DNA of 64,000 bases, taken from positions 271,444 through 335,443 of the forward strand of contig NZ_RZNX01000002.1 of NCBI RefSeq assembly GCF_003994465.1, read 5' to 3'. Below, piece by piece: positions 8,928 to 16,879 of the stretch. The first letter of the stretch is position 1. Every line of letters begins with the position of its first letter. The position numbers were made by a program, and so were the translations under genes. The notes beneath the pieces were generated by a model. It was not told the DNA's origin, made no database searches, and worked only from the letters and a program-made list of their open reading frames with translations. The stretch comes from Paenibacillus zeisoli. Its GTDB lineage: Bacteria; Bacillota; Bacilli; Paenibacillales; Paenibacillaceae.

Positions 8928-10898
8928 CTATAACGCCTTGCGCACGCTCAAAATATACTTGGCCTGATCGAGCGGATTCACCCCTCGCCGAGGCCGCTCC
9001 GCTTTAATATCTGCCGGACACTCCTCATAACCGTCAAAGGAGGTCAGGATCGTGCCTCTGCCTTTCGTGAGCGAACCTAAGACTACCGGGTATTCAAGCG
9101 ATTCGGCCAGCGGCACCCGGCCTTCAATCGTCATCCGGTCACTGCGGAGCTCGGGCGCACCGAATACGGCCCGCATCTGCACAAGGTCGTTCATGACGCG
9201 CCCGCCGAATTCCTCGGGGACGACGATGCGGAACTTAAGAACAGGCTCCAGGAGCCGGGTTCCTGCCGCCGCAAGTCCGTTCATCAGTCCCATCGGTGTG
9301 GCTACGGCAAAGTCCAGCGGATGCGTGTGCCAGACATGGTGCTGACCTTCCACCAGCGTAATCTTGAGGTCCGTCACTTCCCAGCCGTACAGCCCCTGCT
9401 GGAGTGCTTCAGGCACCCGGCGGGCCACTTCATTCTGGTACTGCGGCAGCAGATCCTCGGTACGGACAACGGCCGAGTATTGAACGCCGCTCCCCCGCTC
9501 TCCGGGTTCAATAAGGAACCGAAGAATCGCCCAGCAAGGCTTGGGCATCGTGTAAGCGATGTAGCCCTCTGCCGATTGTATGGGCGTTTCTTTGTAGATC
9601 ACGGACGGCTGGCTGAAGGTTACGTTCAGCCCGTATCTAGAACTCAGCAGGCTCGTCAGCATCTCCAGCTGAATCTGCCCCATAATCTTCACATGCAGCT
9701 CCCGCTCATCCTGCAGCCACTGCACATCCAGCAGCGGGTCTTCATCGGACAGCTCCTGAAGCGCCTGCACCACACCTCTGTAATCCTGTTCCTTCTCCCA
9801 CAGGGCTTGAACTGTAAGGAGCGGCACGGCAAGCCGCGCTTCCTCCGGAATCGCTTCAGGGCTCCCCAAGATATCACCGATCTGGACCCCGGCCAAGCCG
9901 CAGACCGCGGCAATATCCCCAGCTTCAAGCAGGCCCACATCCTCGGAGCGGCTGCCCTCAACCCTTCGGATCTGGGTAATCTTCTCCTGTATCTGCCGGG
10001 TATGATTGCGGATCACGTCTCGGTTTCGCATAGATCCCTCGTACAATCTGACAAAAGCCATTCGGCCCATCGTCTTATCCCGCTCAATCTTGAATACGAC
10101 ACCTGACACCGGAGCTTCTGGGTCTCCGCCTGGTCCCGGCAGATAGGCTGTAATCGCATCCATTAATGCATGGATACCCATCCCACGGGCAGAGGCTCCG
10201 AATAAGACCGGATAAGCAGCACCGCTGCGGCTGAGTCTCTCCGCTTCCGCCTTCCACCGGTCAAGCGGGAGGCTGTCTCCGTTAAGGTAATATTCCAGCA
10301 GCGCCTCATCCTTGTCGGCCACCGATTCAATCAGAATCTGCTGAGCTCCTGGATCAGCCTCGCTGCGCCACAAGTCATTCACCTCTCTGAAGTCCTGCTC
10401 ACTCCCTACCGGAGCCTGAACAATCAGCAGATCCCGGGAGAGATACCGGCGAATGTCTTCCAGCACACGGCCCGCATCGGCTCCGATCCGGTCCATTTTG
10501 TTCACATACAGAAGGGTTGGGATGTTCAGCTTACGGAGCGCACTCCAGATCAATTCGGTCTGTGCCTCCACCCCTTCCACGGCGGAAATAATAAGCACTG
10601 CACCGTCCATCACACGCAGGGAACGCTCCACTTCCGATAAGAAATCGACATGCCCGGGTGTATCGACCAGATTAACCCGAACGCCTCCCCACACATAAGA
10701 GGTCGCAGCAGCTCGTACCGAAATCCCGCGTTCCTTCTCGATATCCAGCCAGTCGGTTACGGCTGTACCTGAATCCACACTGCCAAGACTGCGGATACGT
10801 CCGCTTTCGAACAGGATATGTTCCGTAGTAGTTGTCTTGCCTGCATCCACGTGGGCGAAGATGCCTACATTTCGCCGATTCTCGGAGGGGTTGCTCAT
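8928..10898 (-). CDS. TetM/EF-G-like translational GTPase
   Basis: A 656-aa ribosome-binding GTPase with the domain order and length of tetracycline ribosomal protection proteins (about 640 aa). G1 is AHVDAGKT (about 15-22), switch I RGISV, G3 DTPGHVDF (about 77-84) and G4 NKMD (about 131-134). The middle and C-terminal EF-G domains follow, including a domain-IV-like region with THPLDFAVATPMGLMNG. It is shorter than EF-G (about 690 aa). It could displace antibiotics or rescue stalled ribosomes, but resistance cannot be claimed from sequence. It starts 13 bp after the zinc-ribbon gene, in one operon. Confidence 0.88.
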   Translation of the reverse strand: MSNPSENRRNVGIFAHVDAGKTTTTEHILFESGRIRSLGSVDSGTAVTDWLDIEKERGISVRAAATSYVWGGVRVNLVDTPGHVDFLSEVERSLRVMDGAVLIISAVEGVEAQTELIWSALRKLNIPTLLYVNKMDRIGADAGRVLEDIRRYLSRDLLIVQAPVGSEQDFREVNDLWRSEADPGAQQILIESVADKDEALLEYYLNGDSLPLDRWKAEAERLSRSGAAYPVLFGASARGMGIHALMDAITAYLPGPGGDPEAPVSGVVFKIERDKTMGRMAFVRLYEGSMRNRDVIRNHTRQIQEKITQIRRVEGSRSEDVGLLEAGDIAAVCGLAGVQIGDILGSPEAIPEEARLAVPLLTVQALWEKEQDYRGVVQALQELSDEDPLLDVQWLQDERELHVKIMGQIQLEMLTSLLSSRYGLNVTFSQPSVIYKETPIQSAEGYIAYTMPKPCWAILRFLIEPGERGSGVQYSAVVRTEDLLPQYQNEVARRVPEALQQGLYGWEVTDLKITLVEGQHHVWHTHPLDFAVATPMGLMNGLAAAGTRLLEPVLKFRIVVPEEFGGRVMNDLVQMRAVFGAPELRSDRMTIEGRVPLAESLEYPVVLGSLTKGRGTILTSFDGYEECPADIKAERPRRGVNPLDQAKYILSVRKAL

Positions 10899-10911
10899 AG
10901 GAATATTCCTC

Positions 10912-11388
10912 TTAGTCCCTTTCGACGAGGTACTTGTTCGTCATGTAGTGGGCATCGCCTTTATTCGTCTTCACCGGCGGCTTCTTCTTGTCCAGGAAGA
11001 CAATTTCCTTGCATTTGGTGCAGTACCATTTAGTCCGGTAATAAGGGGACTCTGTCGTATACGTGGTGCCGCATTTACAGTCAATATGAATCCAGACCGA
11101 ATTCTTCTTGAACTCCTCAGAAAGTCTGTTGTAGACCACTTCCTGCTGCTTGGGAAGAACCACTTCACGGTAGCTGGAGAAGACATTCTGCACTTTGAAA
11201 TCAGCGACCAACTCTGGGTTCAATCCGAAAAACTCTTTGCCAATCTCGGTTACAAACTTAGTGTTGCTTCTATAACTGTCCAGCCACTCACCAATCTGGG
11301 CCGCAGAGAGGGGGACAGTTCCTTTTACTCCGCTGTTCAGTGTGTACGTCATTATATGTAAATTATCCTCTTGTTTGCCCGAATACAT
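10912..11388 (-). CDS. Hypothetical protein with C-terminal zinc ribbon
   Basis: A 158-aa protein. The C-terminal third carries two Cys pairs, CKCG and CTKC, spaced about 20 residues apart, which should bind one zinc ion in a rubredoxin-like ribbon. The N-terminal part has no recognised domain. The start is ATG 11388 (MYSGKQEDN), six bases after GGAGGT. The longer frame upstream lacks a Shine-Dalgarno. It is the first gene of a two-gene operon with the TetM-like GTPase, so a ribosome- or RNA-linked role is a reasonable guess. Confidence 0.75.
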   Translation of the reverse strand: MYSGKQEDNLHIMTYTLNSGVKGTVPLSAAQIGEWLDSYRSNTKFVTEIGKEFFGLNPELVADFKVQNVFSSYREVVLPKQQEVVYNRLSEEFKKNSVWIHIDCKCGTTYTTESPYYRTKWYCTKCKEIVFLDKKKPPVKTNKGDAHYMTNKYLVERD

Positions 11389-11609
11389 TATTATACCTCC
11401 ACTAAAAAACCGAATTAGGGACCAATCCCTTTGGACAAATTCTTGCACCTCGTCTTTGATTCATTCCATATGACTATTACACATTAATGTACCACTAAGT
11501 AGGTTCTAAACAAAGTCCGTTTATGTTGGAAAAATCATACTTCTCTTTCTGGGAGATCTATTAATATAGGTATGAGCCGCCGAAAAAGTGATCCAGACAC
11601 CAAGATAAC

Positions 11610-11642
11610 AAAAAAAAGAAGAACACGCAGAGTGCTCTTCTT
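11610..11642 (-). terminator. Terminator of the yjlC-ndh operon
   Basis: An 11-bp stem (AAGAAGAACAC / GTGCTCTTCTT, one mismatch) with a 5-nt loop, followed on the minus strand by a T-run of about seven. It lies 20 bp past the ndh stop. Confidence 0.9.
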
Positions 11643-11663
11643 CTTGAAGAAATGAACGATGAA

Positions 11664-12845
11664 TTAGTAAGCCAGGGCGAATAGGCCGTGGATATGGGAC
11701 AAGTAACGAATGTTACTCGCTTCTTTCATCAGGGACGCCGGAGTTCCCTTCAAGCGGGTCTGATTCGCACCCAACATCGCAATTCCGTCTTTACGGCCAA
11801 GGCTTCCAAGCGTACCGGAGAATACCGGGTTGAACGCTTCAAATGGAGCACCTTTGATCATAGCAGACAGGTTGTAACCAATGGTCTCGCCCATTTGCCA
11901 TGCCAGCTGAGCTGTTGGAGGATAAGGACGCGCGCCTTCGCTTGGAATGACAACCGCACTGTCCCCAGCGATGAATACATCTTTGTGGGAAGTCGATTGA
12001 AGAGATTCGGTAACCGATGCACGGCCGCGGTTAACTTCGATGCCGCAGTTCGCAACAACGGAATTCCCTTGAACGCCGCCTGTCCATACCAGTGTTGAAG
12101 TTTCGATCGAACGTCCATCTTTCAGGATAACCGATGTCGGCTTCATTTCAGTAATTGGCACGCCAGTTACGAACTGAACGCCGCGCTTCTCAAGGCTGGT
12201 TGTTGCGCGTTCCACAAGCTCCGGCGGGAATCCTGCCAGAATCGAAGGACCTGCCTCAACACAGTACAGAGATACTTCATTGAAGTCGATCCCTTTTTGA
12301 CGACAGATCTCAGGAAGCTCATCCGCGAATTCACCAACAAGCTCAACGCCAGTCAGACCGCCGCCGCCAATCACGAACGTAGCATCCGCTTTGTTCTTGG
12401 ATTGCTTGTAAGCATTAAGTCTTTCTTCCACATGAGCGCGGACACGGTTCGCATCATCCACAGATTTCAAAGTGAAGCTGTACTCCTGAAGTCCAGGGAT
12501 TCCGAAGAATGCAGTCTCACTGCCCAGTGCGATAACAAGTGCATCGTATCTGAGCGTATTTCCGTTGCCAAGAACGACTTGCTTGTCATCCGGCTTGATG
12601 GTTTGAACTGTATCAATCACCAAATTCACATTCTTGCCTTTGAGCAGCTTCTCAAGCGGAAGTGCAACTGCTTTCTCATGAAGATTGCCTGCAGCAAGGC
12701 GGTGAAGTTCAGTAATAATCTGGTGTGTCGGGTAACGGTTAACTACGGTAATGTTCGCTTCATTCGCATCAAGATACTTACGTGCAGTCAATGCGCTCAG
12801 CAATCCGCCGTAGCCGCCGCCCAAAATCAAAATTTGCTTTGACAT
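11664..12845 (-). CDS. ndh: Type II NADH dehydrogenase
   Basis: A 393-aa non-proton-pumping NADH:menaquinone oxidoreductase, peripheral on the membrane. The FAD-binding Rossmann motif is GGGYGGL (about 9-15), the second NADH-binding motif GGGGLTGVE (about 160-170), and the FAD-contacting FIAGDSA is near residue 290. The start is set at the second ATG (MSKQILILGG), six bases after GGAGG. The first ATG touches the Shine-Dalgarno. It lies 34 bp after the DUF1641 gene, the same order as yjlC-ndh in Bacillus subtilis, where the pair is under Rex control. Confidence 0.95.
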   Translation of the reverse strand: MSKQILILGGGYGGLLSALTARKYLDANEANITVVNRYPTHQIITELHRLAAGNLHEKAVALPLEKLLKGKNVNLVIDTVQTIKPDDKQVVLGNGNTLRYDALVIALGSETAFFGIPGLQEYSFTLKSVDDANRVRAHVEERLNAYKQSKNKADATFVIGGGGLTGVELVGEFADELPEICRQKGIDFNEVSLYCVEAGPSILAGFPPELVERATTSLEKRGVQFVTGVPITEMKPTSVILKDGRSIETSTLVWTGGVQGNSVVANCGIEVNRGRASVTESLQSTSHKDVFIAGDSAVVIPSEGARPYPPTAQLAWQMGETIGYNLSAMIKGAPFEAFNPVFSGTLGSLGRKDGIAMLGANQTRLKGTPASLMKEASNIRYLSHIHGLFALAY

Positions 12846-12879
12846 ATCCATCCTCCGTTCTGAATTGTGTTGGTTTGAA

Positions 12880-13338
12880 TTAACGGTGTCCTTTTTGACG
12901 ATCGTTCAGCGTGTCCAGGAAAGCCTGGGCGAAACGAAGTGATTTCTGCACATTTGGATCTTTAAGGATTTTGAGCAGGCCAAATACGCCGATCGTTGAA
13001 GTGTCGGCTTGTGCACGCTCGTTAGCTTCGATTGCTGCAGCAGCAACGCCCTTAACCTTACCTACTACTGGAGTAGCGAATTCTGCGAACCCGTGCTTAA
13101 GATCGTTAACGAATACCGGATCCTTGGCGATGCTTTGTGCGAAGTCATAAGCTGTAGTAAGACTGCTCATCATTTCCGTGAGCTTTGGCAGCTGGTCAAC
13201 CAGCACCAATAGGGATTGCTGTACCTCCGGCTTCATCAGCTGATCCAGCAATTCTTTACCAGCTTCAGGAGATACCGCTTGAGCAGCAACTGCCTCCTCA
13301 GCAGCAGATGTCTCTTGTTGATTAGAAGTTTGTGACAT
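12880..13338 (-). CDS. yjlC: DUF1641 protein, YjlC-like partner of Ndh
   Basis: A 152-aa DUF1641 protein. After an Ala/Glu-rich N-terminus, a hydrophobic helical core (LLVLVDQLPKLTEMM) and the C-terminal GVFGLLKILKDPNVQKSLRF segment are typical. It is the first gene of the yjlC-ndh operon. Its molecular role is unknown; the conserved linkage suggests it helps Ndh. The ATG follows AAGGAGGAAG. The promoter at 13541-13570 gives a leader of about 200 nt. Confidence 0.9.
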   Translation of the reverse strand: MSQTSNQQETSAAEEAVAAQAVSPEAGKELLDQLMKPEVQQSLLVLVDQLPKLTEMMSSLTTAYDFAQSIAKDPVFVNDLKHGFAEFATPVVGKVKGVAAAAIEANERAQADTSTIGVFGLLKILKDPNVQKSLRFAQAFLDTLNDRQKGHR

Positions 13339-13540
13339 TTGGAACTTCCTCCTTTACATTGAATTATACAGCGTGAATTTTGGAACAAGAGTTAGGCTAC
13401 CCATCTTCAGTTCACTCTGTATAGCAGTCCGTTATTTACGTAATACCTGCAAAGACCTTACTAGTCCGGCTGAATAACCGGGCATAGGCAAGGGACTGTT
13501 TCTTAACGTCTCCGAGAAGTTGAACAGGCCGAAACGGAAC

Positions 13541-13570
13541 TCTATACCTCTATATTACACCACTTGTCAA
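13541..13570 (-). promoter_or_regulatory. Promoter of yjlC-ndh
   Basis: TTGACA (13570-13565), 18 bp, TATAGA (13546-13541) on the minus strand. The region 13339-13695 otherwise holds the roughly 200-nt leader and the upstream region of the divergent small gene. An AT-rich imperfect palindrome, TGAAAAATAATTTTCA, at about 13576-13591 lies just upstream. It resembles a Rex box only weakly. Confidence 0.65.
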
Positions 13571-13695
13571 AGAACTGAAAAATAATTTTCATAATATTTC
13601 AAATATCGCAATGAAATTTAGCTTAGACATGCTACAATTTGGTCATAATGTGCGTGACACATGTGACAAATTAATCCAAGGAGGCGTTAGATTTT

Positions 13696-13857
13696 ATGAA
13701 ACAAGAGGCCCTGCTCCGCCTTCTTTTTGCTATTGTACTCTTCACGCTTGTCCCGTTTCTGTATGAGTACCGTCTGGTTGCATCCCTATTCACCGTAATG
13801 GGCATTTACTTCGTGGTTACAGGGGCATCCAAATTCACCAAGAAACGTCCGAAATAA
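13696..13857 (+). CDS. 53-aa membrane protein
   Basis: A short gene with a strong AAGGAGG box 11 bases upstream of ATG 13696. The peptide MKQEALLRLLFAIVLFTLVP and following residues form two hydrophobic segments (about 7-22 and 28-44) with a basic tail ending KKRPK, so two membrane passes with a cytoplasmic end are likely. It is divergent from yjlC-ndh. An imperfect hairpin (CTTACCCGG with CCCGGTAAG) at about 13873-13912 may terminate it. No family is recognised. Confidence 0.7.
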   Translation: MKQEALLRLLFAIVLFTLVPFLYEYRLVASLFTVMGIYFVVTGASKFTKKRPK

Positions 13858-13937
13858 TAAATTCACCTGGCTTCTTACCCGGTATTCTAGGTTTCCCTGA
13901 ACCCGGTAAGGTATGCGTGTGCCGCACTCATTTTGGT

Positions 13938-13977
13938 CAAAAAAATAAACGGCCCTCTCTTCTCGGAGCAGGGCCGT
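13938..13977 (-). terminator. Terminator of the KAS III/STAS-like operon
   Basis: An 8-bp GC-rich stem ACGGCCCT / AGGGCCGT, followed on the minus strand by TTATTTTTTT. It lies just past the stop of the STAS-like gene. Confidence 0.9.
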
Positions 13978-13984
13978 AAGTCGT

Positions 13985-14341
13985 TTAGTTATGAGCGTAT
14001 GCCTCTTCCAGCGTGTCCATGAATATTCCAGTATAAGAGATGGACTGGGCCAGCTTCTGCATTTGACTCTTGGCAATGACGGAAGAAGGATTAACCATCA
14101 GGATCTTCTTGAATCCATTGGACATGTACAAGTTGAAGCAGCCTTCAAGCACCGGCAGCATGTCCTGCTTGGATACGGACAGGTCTGTCGAATCAATAAT
14201 CAGATTGTACTCGGATGGCTTAATGGAATTCACATTCTCCTCATATTCTTTCAGGAACGCCTCGGCCTCATCAGGCTTCATGAATCCTCCTACTGTAATA
14301 ACCAACGCTTTCTCAGCTTGCTTCTTCTCAAATTTAAACAT
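13985..14341 (-). CDS. STAS/SpoIIAA-like small protein
   Basis: A 118-aa soluble protein. The pattern KALVITVGGFMKPDEAEAFL, then YNLIIDSTDL, then KKILMVNPSSVIAKSQMQ alternates beta strands and helices as in the SpoIIAA-like/STAS fold, without a conserved phosphorylated Ser that I can point to. The ATG at 14341 follows AGGAG by seven bases. It lies 40 bp after the ketoacyl-synthase-like gene and shares its promoter, c-di-GMP riboswitch and terminator, so its level should follow cellular c-di-GMP. Function unknown. Confidence 0.75.
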   Translation of the reverse strand: MFKFEKKQAEKALVITVGGFMKPDEAEAFLKEYEENVNSIKPSEYNLIIDSTDLSVSKQDMLPVLEGCFNLYMSNGFKKILMVNPSSVIAKSQMQKLAQSISYTGIFMDTLEEAYAHN

Positions 14342-14381
14342 GATGTTTCTCCTCTGCAAAATAATATTTTAGTCTACTTGC

Positions 14382-15374
14382 TTAAAATTGATATAAAAGT
14401 GCGGACATCGTATAGCCAATTCCCACCGAGCAAAAGACGACCTTATCTCCAGGTGAGATTTTACCGGATTCAATAGCTTCCTCCAGCGCGAAGATCGGGC
14501 TCGTCACCCCGGTATAACCGTACTTCTCGCCGACAAACGTATATTTATCCAAACCTGCATCCATCTTCACCAGCGTCTCTTCAATCTCCGGACGGGAGAA
14601 CTGGGAGAATAACCAGTGATTCACACCCGCAGCATCCATTCCGTTTCGCTCCAGCATGACCGAGATCATATCTCTCCACTCATCCGAGAAATAGCTGACG
14701 TCATGCGGAATGAACCGGAGTCTCTTGTCCGATTCCTGCACGCCTTCACTAAATATCTTGGACAGGCCTACCGCCGGGAAAGTCACCGTATCCCCAAGCT
14801 TGGAGTCTGTCTTATAGTTCGCATCCAGGAAACCTCCGGGAATGTCCTGCTTCTCCAGGATGACTGCCGCCGCCCCATCCGAGAAATTCGGATAGACTAC
14901 GGTATCGTCCTTGCGGGCAATGTTGCTGACATGTACACTGCCTACAATGAGAGCACGCTTGATGAAGCGATTGCCCGACAGGTACTGACGCACCTGATCC
15001 ATGGCCGTGAGCATTCCGATACAGTTCGTATTCAGATCATAGACAATATGGGCATTCACCGCCCCGATCTCCCTGTGTATCAACAACGCGTTACTTGGGT
15101 AGGTATATTCAGGCGTATCAGATACGAATACCACCATATCCAGCTCTTCCGCAGATACCTTCGATTCAGTGAGCAGCTTCTGCGCTGCCGCTACCCCCAT
15201 GGTCAGTGAATTCTCATCCTCGGTACTGACTAGATATCTGGTCTTTCTCCCAAGGTGATTCATAAGACTTTCCGATTCCAGGCCCTGTTTGTTAAAATGC
15301 TCAACGAAATAAGCATTGTCGTAGGCCGTAGACGGATGGTAGGTTGCAATTCCCTTGATGTGAATCTGCTGCAC
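14382..15374 (-). CDS. Divergent ketoacyl-ACP synthase III (FabH-like)
   Basis: A 330-aa thiolase-fold protein of FabH length. The catalytic Cys is present in LNTNCIGML (about residue 117). At the His site, where FabH has WLVPHQAN, this protein has WLFSQFSR. At the Asn site, where FabH has GNTSAAS, it has GYTGVTS. By eye both members of the decarboxylation dyad (His, Asn) are lost. It may be an acyltransferase or non-decarboxylating condensing enzyme rather than a fatty-acid initiator. The GTG start follows AGGAGG. It is the first gene behind a c-di-GMP-I riboswitch. Confidence 0.88.
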   Translation of the reverse strand: MQQIHIKGIATYHPSTAYDNAYFVEHFNKQGLESESLMNHLGRKTRYLVSTEDENSLTMGVAAAQKLLTESKVSAEELDMVVFVSDTPEYTYPSNALLIHREIGAVNAHIVYDLNTNCIGMLTAMDQVRQYLSGNRFIKRALIVGSVHVSNIARKDDTVVYPNFSDGAAAVILEKQDIPGGFLDANYKTDSKLGDTVTFPAVGLSKIFSEGVQESDKRLRFIPHDVSYFSDEWRDMISVMLERNGMDAAGVNHWLFSQFSRPEIEETLVKMDAGLDKYTFVGEKYGYTGVTSPIFALEEAIESGKISPGDKVVFCSVGIGYTMSALLYQF

Positions 15375-15421
15375 GTGATTAACCTCCTAATATAGTAGGT
15401 CTCTCCTTATTGAACCCAGAC

Positions 15422-15448
15422 AAAAGGCCTACTCCGAAGAGTAGACCT
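15422..15448 (-). terminator. Riboswitch-controlled intrinsic terminator
   Basis: A 10-bp stem AGGTCTACTC / GAGTAGGCCT (one G-U pair) with a tetraloop, then TTTTG on the minus strand. It lies between the c-di-GMP aptamer and the FabH-like start, so it is the probable expression platform. The downstream AGACCTAC at about 15395-15402 can pair with its 3' arm as a competing fold. Confidence 0.82.
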
Positions 15449-15474
15449 GAGGTTATAAAACCTAGTATTCATCC

Positions 15475-15560
15475 TCCTGCTGGTAACCGGCTGTCTTAGC
15501 GAAATGCCTTAGACCCGTGGCTTTGCGTCCTTGCCTTTCAGCAAGTTTGCCTTTTTCAAG
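15475..15560 (-). promoter_or_regulatory. Cyclic-di-GMP-I (GEMM-I) riboswitch aptamer
   Basis: On the minus strand the conserved GEMM-I blocks appear in order: AAAAGGCAAACTTGC, a GAAA tetraloop closed by TTGC/GCAA-type pairing, GGACGCAAAGCCACGGGTCTAA, then CAGCCGGTTACC. Here they are recognised by eye from the known consensus, including the GACGCAAAGCC core. A transcript from the promoter at 15592-15620 passes through the aptamer and then a terminator before the FabH-like gene. Together with the GGDEF/EAL proteins in this window it predicts c-di-GMP control of a two-gene operon. Confidence 0.93.
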
Positions 15561-15591
15561 TTAGAGAGTTTTAGACCTGTTTTGCCATTCT

Positions 15592-15620
15592 ATTATAGTT
15601 CTATTTTCCTGCTTTGTAAA
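15592..15620 (-). promoter_or_regulatory. Promoter of the riboswitch operon
   Basis: TTTACA (15620-15615), 17 bp, TATAAT (15597-15592) on the minus strand, about 30 nt before the aptamer. The rest of 15375-15760 is the leader described here and, beyond 15620, the short upstream region of the plus-strand SDR gene. Confidence 0.75.
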
Positions 15621-15760
15621 TAAAACCCTAGTATATTTCATAAAATTTCCCTAGAGTTGCTAACCCTAATCCGGTTCCTACCCAGGAAAGTGTAAAAGCG
15701 GAGCGGTTCGGGGTATTATTATAGGTGTGTGAACTATTGAATGGACTGGAGTGATTCAAA

Positions 15761-16480
15761 ATGGAACTTACCGGGAAGAATGCCTTGATTACGGGCGCCG
15801 GAAAGGGAATTGGGCGAGCCGTAGCTATCGCCTTGGCCAAAGAAGGCGTGAATCTTGGCCTGATTGCCAGAACCGAATCGGACCTGAAGGACCTCGCTCA
15901 GGAGCTGCAGAACGAATATAGCATTAAGGTCAGCATCGCCCCTGCGGATATCTCCAATTCCGCTGAGGCTGAATCTTCCGCTGCTAAGATCAAGCAGGAG
16001 CTTGGATCGGTGGATATCCTGATCAACAATGCGGGAATCGCCAAGTTCGGAACCCTGCTTGAGATGGATCCCGAGGAGTGGAAAAGAATTCTCGATGTGA
16101 ACGTGATGGGGACTTATAACGTCACTCGGGCGGTGCTGCCTGATCTGGTCGCTCAGAACAGCGGCGACATCATCAACGTAGCTTCTACAGCAGGGGAGCG
16201 CGGCTTTGCCACAGGCTCAGCCTACTGTGCATCCAAATTCGCCCTCATGGGCATGACCGAGTCGCTGGCCCAGGAGGTTCGCAAGCATAACATCCGCGTC
16301 ACCGCCTTGACGCCGAGCACGGTCAACACCGACCTGGCTTCGAACGCCGGACTCAAGATCGGCGATGAAGACCGCATGATGCAGCCGGAGGATGTGGCGG
16401 ATCTCGTGCTCGCTGCACTGAAGCTCCCTGCTCGCGTCTTCCTGAAGACTGCCGGAATTTGGACGACGAATCCGCAGTAA
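15761..16480 (+). CDS. SDR-family 3-ketoacyl-ACP reductase-like oxidoreductase
   Basis: A 239-aa classical short-chain dehydrogenase. It shows the TGxxxGIG motif TGAGKGIG (about 11-18), the NNAG motif (about 88-91), the catalytic Ser in VASTAG and YCASK (about 155-159). It is closest in layout to FabG-type 3-oxoacyl-ACP reductases. The ATG follows a GGAG box. It is divergent from the FabH-like operon; shared acyl chemistry is possible but not shown. Substrate unknown. Confidence 0.92.
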   Translation: MELTGKNALITGAGKGIGRAVAIALAKEGVNLGLIARTESDLKDLAQELQNEYSIKVSIAPADISNSAEAESSAAKIKQELGSVDILINNAGIAKFGTLLEMDPEEWKRILDVNVMGTYNVTRAVLPDLVAQNSGDIINVASTAGERGFATGSAYCASKFALMGMTESLAQEVRKHNIRVTALTPSTVNTDLASNAGLKIGDEDRMMQPEDVADLVLAALKLPARVFLKTAGIWTTNPQ

Positions 16481-16559
16481 AGAACGGATTGGGCCCAACG
16501 AGGGGCCCTCTGGGAACGGCGATGCATTGCAAAGTAACAGGCTATGAAGTCAGGAGTCG

Positions 16560-16588
16560 TTGCCACCGGTAACACCGTGTAGTAATAT
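16560..16588 (+). promoter_or_regulatory. Promoter of the candidate antitoxin RNA
   Basis: TTGCCA (16560-16565), 17 bp, TAATAT (16583-16588) on the plus strand, predicting a start near 16595. Confidence 0.6.
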
Positions 16589-16594
16589 GGGTAT

Positions 16595-16750
16595 AAAGAT
16601 AACAAGCGTAAGATAACATAAAATAAGGGACTGGTGGCGACCAGTCCCCGGTACAACAACTTGAGTGGGGTTACTCCTCCACGGTTGAAGTTACAAGCGG
16701 AAGAAGTGACCTGCACGGTTTGCCGACCTGGAGCAGGTTACTTCTTTTTT
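16595..16750 (+). ncRNA. Candidate type I antitoxin antisense RNA
   Basis: A plus-strand transcript of about 155 nt is predicted between the promoter at 16560-16588 and a strong terminator at 16701-16750, whose 14-bp stem (AAGAAGTGACCTGC / GCAGGTTACTTCTT) is followed by a T-run. It would overlap the 3' part of the convergent toxin mRNA by about 140 nt, including the last codons of the toxin frame. This is the layout of BsrG/SR4, BsrE/SR5 and TxpA/RatA in Bacillus. The ends are inferred, not measured. Confidence 0.65.
16612..16648 (-). terminator. Terminator of the toxin mRNA
   Basis: A perfect 9-bp stem GGGACTGGT / ACCAGTCCC with a 4-nt loop, then TTATTTTA on the minus strand. Confidence 0.75.
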
Positions 16751-16821
16751 CGTTCGATGTAGGTCAGCAGCGCGACTATAAACGCAGCAAAGCCAATAAC
16801 ATCTGCAAAAGAGAAGTTCAT
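16738..16821 (-). CDS. 27-aa type I toxin-like peptide (BsrE/TxpA family)
   Basis: The peptide starts MNFSFADVIGFAAFIVALLT and ends YIERKKK: one transmembrane segment and a basic tail. The stretch FIVALLTYIERK closely matches the FIIALLTYIEK that I recall from Bacillus subtilis BsrE, a type I toxin that inserts in the membrane. A very strong AAAGGAGG box lies eight bases before ATG 16821, but it is buried in a CCTCC/GGAGG hairpin (16830-16844), as is common for toxins controlled at translation. It is expressed from the promoter near 16880 and opposed by a convergent RNA. Confidence 0.82.
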   Translation of the reverse strand: MNFSFADVIGFAAFIVALLTYIERKKK

Positions 16822-16879
16822 ACGCCTCACCTCCTTTCCGGAGGAAGGCGCACCCACTCAAGGTGTGTTGTACATGCCT

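Noticed and set aside
8928-10898. Tetracycline resistance determinant
   Set aside because: The family resemblance is clear, but resistance function cannot be told from sequence; many such GTPases are not resistance genes.
13573-13592. Rex box upstream of yjlC-ndh
   Set aside because: Only one half-site resembles TTGTGAA; the other half is poor, so Rex control is not supported from sequence alone.
16738-16821. Phage holin
   Set aside because: Such 27-aa peptides are often labelled holin-like toxins, but there are no phage genes nearby and the antisense layout fits a type I toxin.
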